Positions 14,059 through 21,842 of a stretch of 37,112 nucleotides of DNA are shown here, piece after piece. Position numbers and translations under genes: made by a program. Numbering within the stretch: position 1 is the first letter of the stretch; each line of letters begins with the position of its first letter. The notes below the pieces were generated by a model. The model made no database searches and had not been told where the DNA came from. It saw only the letters and a program-made list of their open reading frames with translations. Origin of the DNA: Liolophura sinensis (taxonomy: Eukaryota; Mollusca; Polyplacophora; Chitonida; Chitonidae); assembly GCF_032854445.1 (NCBI RefSeq), contig NW_027018347.1:1-37112 (forward strand). The letters run 5' to 3'.

Positions 14059-16254
14059 AATGATCATTTATATCATAATCACGTGCCCAGCAACGGCTCT
14101 TACTCCATGGAAACCAGGGAAATTTGCAATTTTTCAACAGCTGCCGATGCCTGGCTCAATTCCGCATCTTTTGGCACCTTACTGAAGTGGGTCAGTGTTC
14201 AGTTGTACTTTTCACAGCAGACTGTATCAAGTACCTTGTGTTTTTCATGTACAAATGGTGTGGTTTTTCTACACGTAGATAACGACATTGAGATTGTCTT
14301 GCACTTAGAAGTAAGGCAATTGCTGGGTGAGTTAAATGGGGTTAGCCCAAAGATTTGACGTCTTCTGGGCTACCGAAGGGCACATAACTTATAGTCAAAA
14401 GTTGAATATAGTAATGACCAGTCGCGATTGTACAGAGTACAGTGTAGCCGATTTCAATTAACAAAAAGACCAGGCAAAAATGCAAAAGTGGAAAAACTGT
14501 TCCAGTGCTGCTGGTAAGAGGCTAATCCGACGTATTTTGTGACGAGAAATCGAATGGTGCAAACCGCGTTGCTCTCCGACCAATACTTTTGGCTGTAGCG
14601 ACAATTGAATGATCATTTATGTCATAATCACGTGCCCAGCAACGGCTCTTACTCCATGGAAACCAGGGAAATTTGCAATTTTTCAACAGCTGCCGATGCC
14701 TGGCCCAATTCCGCATCTTTTGGCACCTTACTGAAGTTGGTCAGTGTTCAGTTGTACTTTTTACAGCAGACTGTATCAAGTACCTTGTGTTTTTCATGTA
14801 CAAATGGTGTGGTTTTTCTACACGTAGATAACGACATTGAGATTGTCTTGCACTTAGAAGTAAGGCAATTGCTGGGTGAGTTAAATGGGGTTAGCCCAAA
14901 GATTTGACGTCTTCTGGGCTACCGAAGGGCACATAACTTATAGTCAAAAGTTGAATATAGTAATGACCAGTCGCGATTGTACAGAGTACAGTGTAGCCGA
15001 TTTCAATTAACAAAAAGACCAGGCAAAAATGCAAAAGTGGAAAAACTGTTCCAGTGCTGCTGGTAAGAGGCTAATCCGACGTATTTTGTGACGAGAAATC
15101 GAATGGTGCAAACCGCGTTGCTCTCCGACCAATACTTTTGGCTGTAGCGACAATTGAATGATCATTTATGTCATAATCACGTGCCCAGCAACGGCTCTTA
15201 CTCCATGGAAACCAGGGAAATTTGCAATTTTTCAACAGCTGCCGATGCCTGGCCCAATTCCGCATCTTTTGGCACCTTACTGAAGTTGGTCAGTGTTCAG
15301 TTGTACTTTTTACAGCAGACTGTATCAAGTACCTTGTGTTCCTCATGTACAAATGGTGTGGTTTTTCTACACGTAGATAAAGACATTGAGATTGCCTTGC
15401 ACTTAGAAGTAAGGCAATTGCTGGGTGAGTTAAATGGGCTTAGCCCAAAGATTTGACGTCTTCTGGGCTACCGAAGGGCACATAACTTATAGTCAAAAGT
15501 TGAATATAGTAATGACCAGTCGCGATTGTACAGAGTACAGTGTAGCCGATTTCAATTAACAAAAAGACCAGGCAAAAACGCAAAATTGGAAAAATTGTTC
15601 CAGTGCTGCTGGTAAGAGGCTAATCCGACGTATTTTGTGACGAGAAATCGAATGGTGCAAACCGCGTTGCTCTCCGACCAATACTTTTGCCTGTAGCGAC
15701 AATTGAATGATCATTTATGTCATAATCACGTGCACAGCAACGGCTCTTACTCCATGGAAACCAGGGAAATTTGCAATTTTTCAACAGCTGCCGATGCCTG
15801 GCTCAATTCCGCATCTTTTGGCACCTTATTCATGTGGGTCTGTGGTCAGTTGTACTTTTTACAGCAGACTGTATCAAGTACCTTGTGTTTTTCATGTACA
15901 AATGGTGTGGTTTTTCTACACGTAGATAAAGACATTGAGATTGTCTTGGACTTAGAAGTAAGACAATTGCTGGGTGAGTTAAATGGGCTTGGCCCAAAGA
16001 TTTCAGGTCTTCTGGGCTACCGAAGGGCACATAACTTATAGTCAAAAGTTGAATATAGTAATGACCAGTCGCGATTGTACAGAGTACAGTGTAGCCGATT
16101 TCAATTAACAAAAAGACCAGGCAAAAATGCAAAAGTGCGAAAACTGTTCCAGTGCTGCTGGTAAGAGGCTAATCCGACGTATTTTGTGACGACAAATCGG
16201 ATGGTGCAAACCGCGTTGCTCTCCGACCAATACTTTTGGCTGTAGTGACAATTG
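14059..16254. repeat. Local block next to the transposon, first copy
   Basis: Monomers at 14059, 14608, 15157 and 15706. The monomer at 14059 (ATTTATATCAT, TTTTCACAGCAG, ATAACGACATT) matches the transposon-bearing monomer at 16255. Those at 15157 (GTTCCTCATG, ATTGCCTTGC) and 15706 match 20196 and 20745, and the link with GACAAATCGGATGG recurs near 16190 and 21230. The monomer at 14608 has no counterpart in the second copy, which has three monomers instead of four. Confidence 0.8.
14608..15156. repeat. Representative satellite monomer (549 bp)
   Basis: A clean copy used to describe monomer anatomy. Short dyad elements occur at fixed places: AATGATCATT at 14608-14617, CACGTG at 14629-14634, CCATGG at 14654-14659, CAGCTG at 14687-14692 and TGTACAGAGTACA at 14978-14990. 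Most other monomers also have GGGCTTAGCCC in the stretch that reads GGGGTTAGCCC here. The part from about 14970 to 14640 of the next copy (the ACTGTTCCAG to CACGTG side) varies little among monomers; most subtype-defining changes lie between the CCATGG site and the GGGCTTAGCCC element. I do not recognise similarity to 5S rDNA, tRNA or another RNA gene. Confidence 0.9.
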
Positions 16255-16633
16255 AATGATCATTTATATCATAATCACGTGCCCAGCAACGGCTCTTACT
16301 CCATGGAAACCAGGGAAATTTGCAATTTTTCAACAGCTGCCGATGCCTGGCTCAATTCCGCATCTTTTGGCACCTTACTGAAGTGGGTCAGTGTTCAGTT
16401 GTACTTTTCACAGCAGACTGTATCAAGTACCTTGTGTTTTTCATGTACAAATGGTGTGGTTTTTCTACACGTAGATAACGACATTGAGATTGTCTTGCAC
16501 TTAGAAGTAAGGCAATTGCTGGGTGAGTTAAATGGGGTTAGCCCAAAGATTTGACGTCTTCTGGGCTACCGAAGGGCACATAACTTATAGTCAAAAGTTG
16601 AATATAGTAATGACCAGTCGCGATTGTACAGAG

Positions 16634-16635
16634 TA
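16634..16635. repeat. TA target-site duplication, left copy
   Basis: TA directly precedes the left transposon tip. The uninterrupted satellite reads GAGTACAGTG here, so this TA and the one at 20026-20027 come from a single TA. Confidence 0.95.
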
Positions 16636-16659
16636 GGGGAGACTGGGGTGCACTGGGAC
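16636..16659 (+). repeat. Left terminal inverted repeat (24 bp)
   Basis: Begins GGGGAGACTGGGG, identical to the reverse complement of the right tip over 13 bases; 21 of 24 bases match overall, with mismatches at positions 14, 15 and 18. The last 15 bases (16645-16659) are the first copy of the subterminal motif. Confidence 0.95.
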
Positions 16660-16821
16660 GGTTTGCACATTTTGACTAAAATATTTGTTATAACTAACAG
16701 TATGAAAAAGAAGGATTGATTAATTTCTTGCTACTAACTAACACTTCAAAATAAAACACAATTGTATATATCTGCTTTATTGGTTTTCCACATTGGTAGA
16801 CTTTTTTATTTGTAAAAAATT

Positions 16822-16879
16822 GTCCCACTGCGCCCCATGCTCGGGGTGCTTTGGGACAGGCCATGGGGTACACTGAGAC
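16822..16879. repeat. Left subterminal motif cluster (3 copies)
   Basis: Three 15-bp copies related to GGGGTGCASTGGGAC: 16822-16836 (minus), 16843-16857 (plus) and 16865-16879 (plus). The first two face each other six bases apart and could form a hairpin. They resemble the inner part of the terminal repeats, so they are candidate transposase-binding sites; that role is inferred. Confidence 0.75.
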
Positions 16880-16949
16880 ATACAATCAGTCAAGCATTAA
16901 CCAATGCTAAATCACAAGGTAGAATTATCCACACCATATGTATGCGCTT

Positions 16950-16955
16950 TTTATT
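16950..16955 (-). terminator. Candidate polyadenylation signal AATAAA
   Basis: TTTATT on the plus strand, the nearest canonical AATAAA downstream of the transposase stop at 17231. Two further copies lie closer to the left end; which is used is unknown. Confidence 0.4.
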
Positions 16956-17230
16956 GAACTCCAGAACAAGGAGGAGTTTAAACAGATATCAAAATATCTA
17001 ACCATACAACATAAATGTTTGATCATTTCCTGCATTGTCTCCATGCAGTATGTAATATTACATCATTAACCAATGGGATGATTACAAAATGCTAACAGTC
17101 AGAGAGAAAATTAACACAATATAATGTCAGTGTTGATCGAATTATTCTAACACTCGATGAAACTTAACTCCAACAACAAACTCAAACATTTGGTGCCAGA
17201 AAACGATTATAATTCTGCTATCAAGACAAT

Positions 17231-17931
17231 TTAATACAACCTGTAGAAGTCGCTAAATTCATAGTCAAAGACATATTGCTGCGATGTTCTTTTTGTACCC
17301 CCTACAAGATTTGGAAACGGCAACTTTCTTACTATGTCATCGACATCTACCACTGCGATATCCTCTTTATCAGGATAACAAAATACAGGTTGAGATTTGC
17401 TTAACATTCTGGACAAGAATTTGATCTCAACAGTATCATCTACGTCAGGATCTGTCAGGACAATGCCTACATAATACCTACAAACTTTCTTTGTGCCCAG
17501 CTTGACTAGGACATAATCTTTGGCTTTGATGTTAATCTCATGATTTGAGCTATCGGACTGGTCGGAATCTTCAACGAGATCACTGGTATCAGCCTCTAAT
17601 TCACTTTCGCTACTCTCAGGTTTATCCTTTTGTTTGGTCCCTCTCTGACGCCTCTTGCCCCTCTCTGTCGCATCTCTTTCTCTTTCATTTTTCTCGGGCG
17701 TGTCTGTGAGTATTGATGTTCGACACCTTTTTCGATTAGCCTGGATCGGTTTTCGAGGCCCTGCTTTGGAGAACGGTCTGATCTGCTCCGGTGAAAAATG
17801 CTGTGTTCCACCCCGATCTCCACTAGTTCCAGCCACTGGTTCAGGTGTCGCTGGATTTGGATGGACTTGCTCTGGTCTTTCTAATGTAGGTCCAACTGCG
17901 GTCTCTCCGTGGTTTGTTTCTTGTCCATCAT
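17231..17931 (-). CDS. Transposase exon 3: charged linker and C-terminal module
   Basis: 701 nt after a TTTTTGACAG acceptor, ending at TAA (17233-17231). About the first 130 residues are low-complexity and rich in E, D, K, R and S, with basic clusters (RKRCR, RGKRRQRGTKQK) that could act as nuclear-localisation signals. The last 100 or so are a compact module (KDYVLVKLGTKK, KFLSRM, CYPDKEDIAVVDVDDIV, KLPFP, GGTKR, YVFDYEFS) that I recognise as recurring at the C terminus of some invertebrate pogo-like transposases; its function is not known to me. The frame needs one base carried over from exon 2, but the best exon 2 donor leaves none. A different acceptor (for example after GGAGAG) or a lost base would explain this. 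Confidence 0.75.
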
Positions 17932-18066
17932 CTGTCAAAAAGTAGATAGCAAAACACAGAAGAGATTTAAATGCAGCCGTATTATAATTTTTGTGTAGCA
18001 CTATATGGATGGATACCTAAATTATCAGAGAAGATATATCTAATCGAAACATTATGATTAAGTTAC
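17932..18066 (-). other. Transposase intron 2 (135 bp, phase unresolved)
   Basis: On the minus strand it begins GTAACT after GCAGAACAG and ends TACTTTTTGACAG. Both sites look real, but joining them shifts exon 3 by one base and gives an early stop. Either the true acceptor is a few bases downstream or a base has been lost near the junction. Confidence 0.55.
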
Positions 18067-18935
18067 CTGTTCTGCTTCTGGTCTGTTTGTGACAAATGAT
18101 GACATGAAGTCATCGTCACTGAACACATTGCTATCAAAAGGGTAGATGCCTGTAGATTTGAAGCCTGAGATAATATTAGCTGGACAAAACGCTTATGGAA
18201 ATGCTTCCCCAAGGAGACCAGCTACATCATAAATTGTCATTGGCTTGTCAGGATTAGACAACATCCAGGAGTTGCATGCAGCATTGTAATACTTCTTCAG
18301 TGGCCCGTACACTGTTCGGTCTAATGGCTGCAACTTGTGACTGCAGTGGGGCGGAAATGTTAGTAAAGTTATTCCATTTGCCTTGGCTTTGTCGATGCTT
18401 TCGATTGAAATATGGCTTTCATGGTTATCCATGATGAGCAGCACAGGGTTCTCATTGGAGCACTTTGTGTGTGTGATGAAATGATCCATCCATTTGAGGA
18501 AGTTGGCTGCTGTCATCCAACCCGTTTTATGAGCCACACCTGCTGTACCAGGTGGGGCATTCAGTAGCATATGATCTTTAAAGTTGACTCTTGGGAATAC
18601 CAAGAATGGAGGGACAGAATTTCCCTGTGCATTCATTGCGCCTACCATGGTGACAAGTATGCCTCGTTCTGCAGATGCGATTTGTCCAACCTGTTTTAAC
18701 TTCTTATCTGCCACAATGTTCGGTGGTTTGTGAACGGTCAACAGACCTGTCTCATCACAGTTATATATCGACATTGGCTGGAAATGGTGTCGTTCCATCA
18801 CTTTCTCAAGATTTGCAAAAAAATCCCCAACATTTTTTCTATTGAAACTGGTAGCTCTGCTGAGGCTTGTTGCTTCGGGCTTGCGTACAGATAATTGTTG
18901 GTGGCGAGCCATAAACCCATAAAACCAGTCGTCAC
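18067..18935 (-). CDS. Transposase exon 2: DDD catalytic domain, with an in-frame stop
   Basis: 869 nt, residues 127-416. It opens with [12 protein letters not shown], completing the CENP-B/Tc5-like region, then carries the DDE_1-type catalytic core: CDETG (D187), SAERG (214-218), MDNHESH (D296) and CSHKLQPLD (D332). A TAA at 18195-18193 interrupts the GEAFP segment at codon 374. The frame continues past it with family-typical sequence ([12 protein letters not shown]) to a CAG|GTAACT donor, so the stop looks like a point mutation rather than the natural end. The whole catalytic triad is upstream of the stop. Confidence 0.85.
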
Positions 18936-19172
18936 CTGTGAACAGAACAATGAGAAAATACATAAATGGTAGCTGGCGTTTTGAAGTGATTGTAGGCCTA
19001 TGCACAGCCGTACTATGTAATAACAGATGTAATTATATTTCTGGTCACGAATGCAGTCACAGTGTAGTATGTGTCTAAATGTACTGGTTTACAATCTGAA
19101 ACTCCTGTCATATGTGTGGAATACTCAGCCCCAGAGGACAGAAATCAACCACAAGAAACTATTTTGGCGTAC
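18936..19172 (-). other. Transposase intron 1 (237 bp)
   Basis: On the minus strand it begins GTACG after GAGCAG and ends with TTCACAG before GTGACGACTGG. Removing it joins SWNRNERA to GDDWFYGF in frame, as expected for the family. Confidence 0.85.
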
Positions 19173-19551
19173 CTGCTCTTTCATTTCTATTCCAGGAGTC
19201 GGGGTATGGCTTGTTGTTCTTCTTTGCATATTGGTAAGCCAGCTGTTTAGTTGATGTGATGGTAAGCCCATGACAGTGTTTGGCTGCAGTCAGCAAATAC
19301 TGTTCCAGTGCCATCTCTTCTTGTACGTCAAACACACGTGCATTGTCCCACTTCGGCGTCTTTCGAATATTTTCTAGACCAAACCTCTTGGCCTTATCCA
19401 CATATCTTTGGAGTGTCGATTTTGGTATGCCCAAGTCATTGGCTGTTTCTCTGATTGATTGGCCATTTTCAACCAGTGTGATCGCCTTTTCCATCAAAGA
19501 CGCATCACTGTTTCCATATTTCTCACGTTTTCTTTTCCTATTGCGCGGCAT
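19173..19551 (-). CDS. Transposase exon 1: pipsqueak-type DNA-binding region
   Basis: 379 nt, 126 codons plus one base. The start is the ATG at 19551-19549, chosen because a strong acceptor (pyrimidine tract, then CAG) ends one base before it and the lysine/arginine-rich start MPRNRKRKREKYG is typical of this family's N terminus. Residues 19-51 form a pipsqueak-type helix-turn-helix with the SIRETANDLGIPKSTLQRYV core, which in pogo-like transposases contacts the inverted repeats. Residues about 74-126 begin the CENP-B/Tc5-like region, ending in SWNRNERA. The exon ends at a GCAG|GTACG donor. No disabling change is visible. Confidence 0.88.
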
Positions 19552-19552
19552 T

Positions 19553-19835
19553 CTGAAAAATGAAGGACAAGTACAACAGTTACATAATTATTTTGGTAAA
19601 CGGGGTGCAGTGGGACATGTCCCACACTACCCCATAAAAAATGTCCCAGTGCACCCCAAGTTCACAAATTTGACAAAAGTTCCATTCAGCCATCTTTGGT
19701 CAGTCATTTTGAAAACTTGGCTGTAGCATAATCCACTTTAATCCATTGATATCCGATTGCATCCAGAAAACCTAACCTTACACTATCACAGCACAGTACA
19801 GAAAAAAAATAATGCAATAGTAAAAAATTACTTAC
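19553..19835 (-). other. Probable 5'-untranslated intron of the transposase gene (283 bp)
   Basis: On the minus strand a near-perfect donor (GTAG|GTAAGTAA, donor at 19835) precedes an acceptor with a long pyrimidine tract (CTTCATTTTTCAG, ending at 19553) placed one base before the ATG. This implies a noncoding exon from 19836 upstream. The right subterminal motif cluster lies inside this intron. Confidence 0.6.
19602..19657. repeat. Right subterminal motif cluster (3 copies) with a 16-bp palindrome
   Basis: Copies at 19602-19616 (plus), 19619-19633 (minus) and 19643-19657 (minus). The first two, back to back, create the perfect palindrome GTGGGACATGTCCCAC at 19610-19625. The cluster lies inside the predicted 5'-untranslated intron of the transposase gene. 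Binding-site function is inferred from similarity to the repeat tips. Confidence 0.75.
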
Positions 19836-20001
19836 CTACCTCAGAATCACTATTTTTGCCAATATTTTGCAGAAGATAATTGAATGGGAGTGGTTGTTAC
19901 AATAGCTGCTGGGATATGGTGGAACTCTTGTATAGATGATGTCATCACATCTGTACTTCTAAAAATAAACACGGAAAACCCCTTGACCCACTGTACCCCA
20001 T
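19836..20001 (-). promoter_or_regulatory. Presumed promoter and noncoding first exon of the transposase
   Basis: The 166 bp between the right terminal repeat and the predicted donor should hold the transcription start, by position. I see no convincing TATA box. A TGACATCA sequence on the minus strand (near 19938-19945) resembles a CREB/ATF half-site but is weak evidence. Confidence 0.35.
19985..19999 (-). repeat. Subterminal motif copy beside the right terminal repeat
   Basis: Reverse complement GGGGTACAGTGGGTC, a one-copy match to the 15-bp subterminal motif, two bases inside the right terminal repeat. Confidence 0.65.
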
Positions 20002-20025
20002 GTCCCACTGGTCCCCAGTCTCCCC
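20002..20025 (-). repeat. Right terminal inverted repeat (24 bp)
   Basis: Reverse complement begins GGGGAGACTGGGG, pairing with 16636-16659 at 21 of 24 positions. It contains a motif copy at 20002-20016 (minus orientation). Confidence 0.95.
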
Positions 20026-20027
20026 TA
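20026..20027. repeat. TA target-site duplication, right copy
   Basis: TA directly follows the right transposon tip and continues into CAGTGTAGCC of the satellite. A TA duplication is the hallmark of IS630-Tc1-mariner superfamily insertion. Confidence 0.95.
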
Positions 20028-21842
20028 CAGTGTAGCCGATTTCAATTAACAAAAAGACCAGGCAAAAATGCAAAAGTGGAAAAACTGTTCCAGTGCTGCT
20101 GGTAAGAGGCTAATCCGACGTATTTTGTGACGAGAAATCGAATGGTGCAAACCGCGTTGCTCTCCGACCAATACTTTTGGCTGTAGCGACAATTGAATGA
20201 TCATTTATGTCATAATCACGTGCCCAGCAACGGCTCTTACTCCATGGAAACCAGGGAAATTTGCAATTTTTCAACAGCTGCCGATGCCTGGCCCAATTCC
20301 GCATCTTTTGGCACCTTACTGAAGTTGGTCAGTGTTCAGTTGTACTTTTTACAGCAGACTGTATCAAGTACCTTGTGTTCCTCATGTACAAATGGTGTGG
20401 TTTTTCTACACGTAGATAAAGACATTGAGATTGCCTTGCACTTAGAAGTAAGGCAATTGCTGGGTGAGTTAAATGGGCTTAGCCCAAAGATTTGACGTCT
20501 TCTGGGCTACCGAAGGGCACATAACTTATAGTCAAAAGTTGAATATAGTAATGACCAGTCGCGATTGTACAGAGTACAGTGTAGCCGATTTCAATTAACA
20601 AAAAGACCAGGCAAAAACGCAAAATTGGAAAAATTGTTCCAGTGCTGCTGGTAAGAGGCTAATCCGACGTATTTTGTGACGAGAAATCGAATGGTGCAAA
20701 CCGCGTTGCTCTCCGACCAATACTTTTGCCTGTAGCGACAATTGAATGATCATTTATGTCATAATCACGTGCACAGCAACGGCTCTTACTCCATGGAAAC
20801 CAGGGAAATTTGCAATTTTTCAACAGCTGCCGATGCCTGGCTCAATTCCGCATCTTTTGGCACCTTATTCATGTGGGTCTGTGGTCAGTTGTACTTTTTA
20901 CAGCAGACTGTATCAAGTACCTTGTGTTTTTCATGTACAAATGGTGTGGTTTTTCTACACGTAGATAAAGACATTGAGATTGTCTTGGACTTAGAAGTAA
21001 GACAATTGCTGGGTGAGTTAAATGGGCTTGGCCCAAAGATTTCAGGTCTTCTGGGCTACCGAAGGGCACATAACTTATAGTCAAAAGTTGAATATAGTAA
21101 TGACCAGTCGCGATTGTACAGAGTACAGTGTAGCCGATTTCAATTAACAAAAAGACCAGGCAAAAATGCAAAAGTGCGAAAACTGTTCCAGTGCTGCTGG
21201 TAAGAGGCTAATCCGACGTATTTTGTGACGACAAATCGGATGGTGCAAACCGCGTTGCTCTCCGACCAATACTTTTGGCTGTAGTGACAATTGAATGATC
21301 ATTTATGTCATAATTACGTGCCCAGCAACGGCTCTTACTCCATGGAAACCAGGGAAATTTGCAATTTTTCAACAGCTGCCGATGCCTGGCTCAGTTCCGC
21401 ATCTTTTGGCACCTTACTGAAGTGGGTCAGTGTTCAGTTGTACTTTTTACAGCAGACTGTATCAAGAACCTTGTGTTTTTTATGTACAAATGGTGTGGTT
21501 TTTCTACACGTAGATAAAGACATCGAGATTGTCTTGGACTTAGAAGTAAGACAATTGCTGGGTGAGTTAAATTGGCTTAGCCCAAAGATTTGACGTCTTC
21601 TGGGCTACCGAAGGGCACATAACTTATAGTCAAAAGTTGAATATAGTAATGACCAGTCGCGATTGTACAGAGTACAGTGTAGCCGATTTCAATTAACAAA
21701 AAGACCAGGCAAAAATGCAAAAGTGGAAAAACTGTTCCAGTGCTGCTGGTAAGAGGCTAATCCGACGTATTTTGTGACGAGAAATCGAATGGTGCAAACC
21801 GCGTTGCTCTCCGACCAATACTTTTGGCTGTAGCGACAATTG

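Larger units (their letters stand above)
1..16635. repeat. Satellite array, left part (549-bp monomers, about 30 copies)
   Basis: Head-to-tail tandem array with a 549-bp period and no spacer. A convenient landmark, the palindrome AATGATCATT or its variant, occurs at 335, 880 (variant), about 1428, 1977, 2527, 3083, 3633, 4182, 4729, 5274, 5823, 6369 (variant), 6921, 7470, 8019, 8569, 9116 (variant), 9668, 10217, 10766, 11315, 11864, 12413, 12961, 13507 (variant), 14059, 14608, 15157, 15706 and 16255. Copies differ mainly by shared substitutions, so subtypes can be tracked; one-base indels are common before about 5.2 kb. All copies have the same orientation. No gene is supported here: the open frames of 60-130 codons are repeat by-products. 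I do not recognise the satellite family. Confidence 0.97.
16660..17230 (-). other. Transposon 3' flank (3'-untranslated region and left subterminal DNA)
   Basis: 571 bp without a gene between the transposase stop and the left terminal repeat. It is AT-rich and holds the left motif cluster (16822-16879). AATAAA signals on the minus strand occur at 16955-16950, 16810-16805 and 16781-16776. The first, about 280 nt after the stop, is the best candidate polyadenylation signal. The short open frame across 16694-16885 has no support as a gene. Confidence 0.6.
17231..19551 (-). pseudogene. Pogo/Tigger-like DDE transposase gene, interrupted (three coding exons)
   Basis: The encoded enzyme family cuts the transposon at its inverted repeats in the nucleus and joins it to TA targets. 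Coding exons on the minus strand are 19551-19173, 18935-18067 and 17931-17231. Exons 1 and 2 join in frame through a split glycine codon (residue 127). In order: basic N terminus (1-12), pipsqueak-type helix-turn-helix (about 19-51), CENP-B/Tc5-like second DNA-binding region (about 74-150), catalytic domain with D187 (CDETG), D296 (MDNHESH) and D332 (LQPLD), with 35 residues between the last two aspartates, then a charged linker and a C-terminal module. Damage: codon 374 is TAA (18193-18195), and the obvious last donor-acceptor pair leaves exon 3 one base out of phase. All three aspartates remain. An undamaged product would be about 650 residues. I treat it as a recently inactivated copy. Confidence 0.85.
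16636..20025 (-). mobile_element. Pogo/Tigger-like DNA transposon (IS630-Tc1-mariner superfamily), 3,390 bp
   Basis: A complete-length element with 24-bp terminal inverted repeats, a TA target-site duplication and a single spliced transposase gene on the minus strand. Assignment rests on the TA duplication, the pipsqueak-type helix-turn-helix, and the CDETG, MDNHESH and LQPLD catalytic blocks of the DDE_1 type. Nine copies of a GGGGTGCASTGGGAC-like 15-mer sit near the ends. The element interrupts one monomer and is absent from the other 60 or so, so it is a single insertion and probably later than the local amplification. The transposase is damaged (stop at codon 374, phase mismatch at the last intron), while the ends look intact. 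The exact subfamily is not assigned. Confidence 0.95.

Noticed and set aside
14608-15156. CENP-B box in the satellite monomer
   Set aside because: I looked for the TTCG....A..CGGG pattern on both strands and found no match; CCCGGCAACGG in some monomers does not fit the spacing.
332-16554. Dozens of 60-150-codon open frames on both strands of the left array
   Set aside because: They repeat once per monomer, overlap in several frames, often need TTG as start, and are broken by variants in neighbouring copies. No domain is recognisable.
17655-17945. 96-codon plus-strand and 75-codon minus-strand frames over transposase exon 3
   Set aside because: They are shadows of the charged linker in exon 3, which has the longer frame and the recognised C-terminal module.
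18936-19005. Start of the catalytic frame at an ATG at 19005
   Set aside because: That ATG lies in intron 1; splicing from exon 1 gives the family-typical SWNRNERAGDDWF junction in frame.
19280-19726. 148-codon plus-strand open frame over transposase exon 1
   Set aside because: It is antisense to the helix-turn-helix exon and runs through the subterminal motif cluster; no domain is seen.
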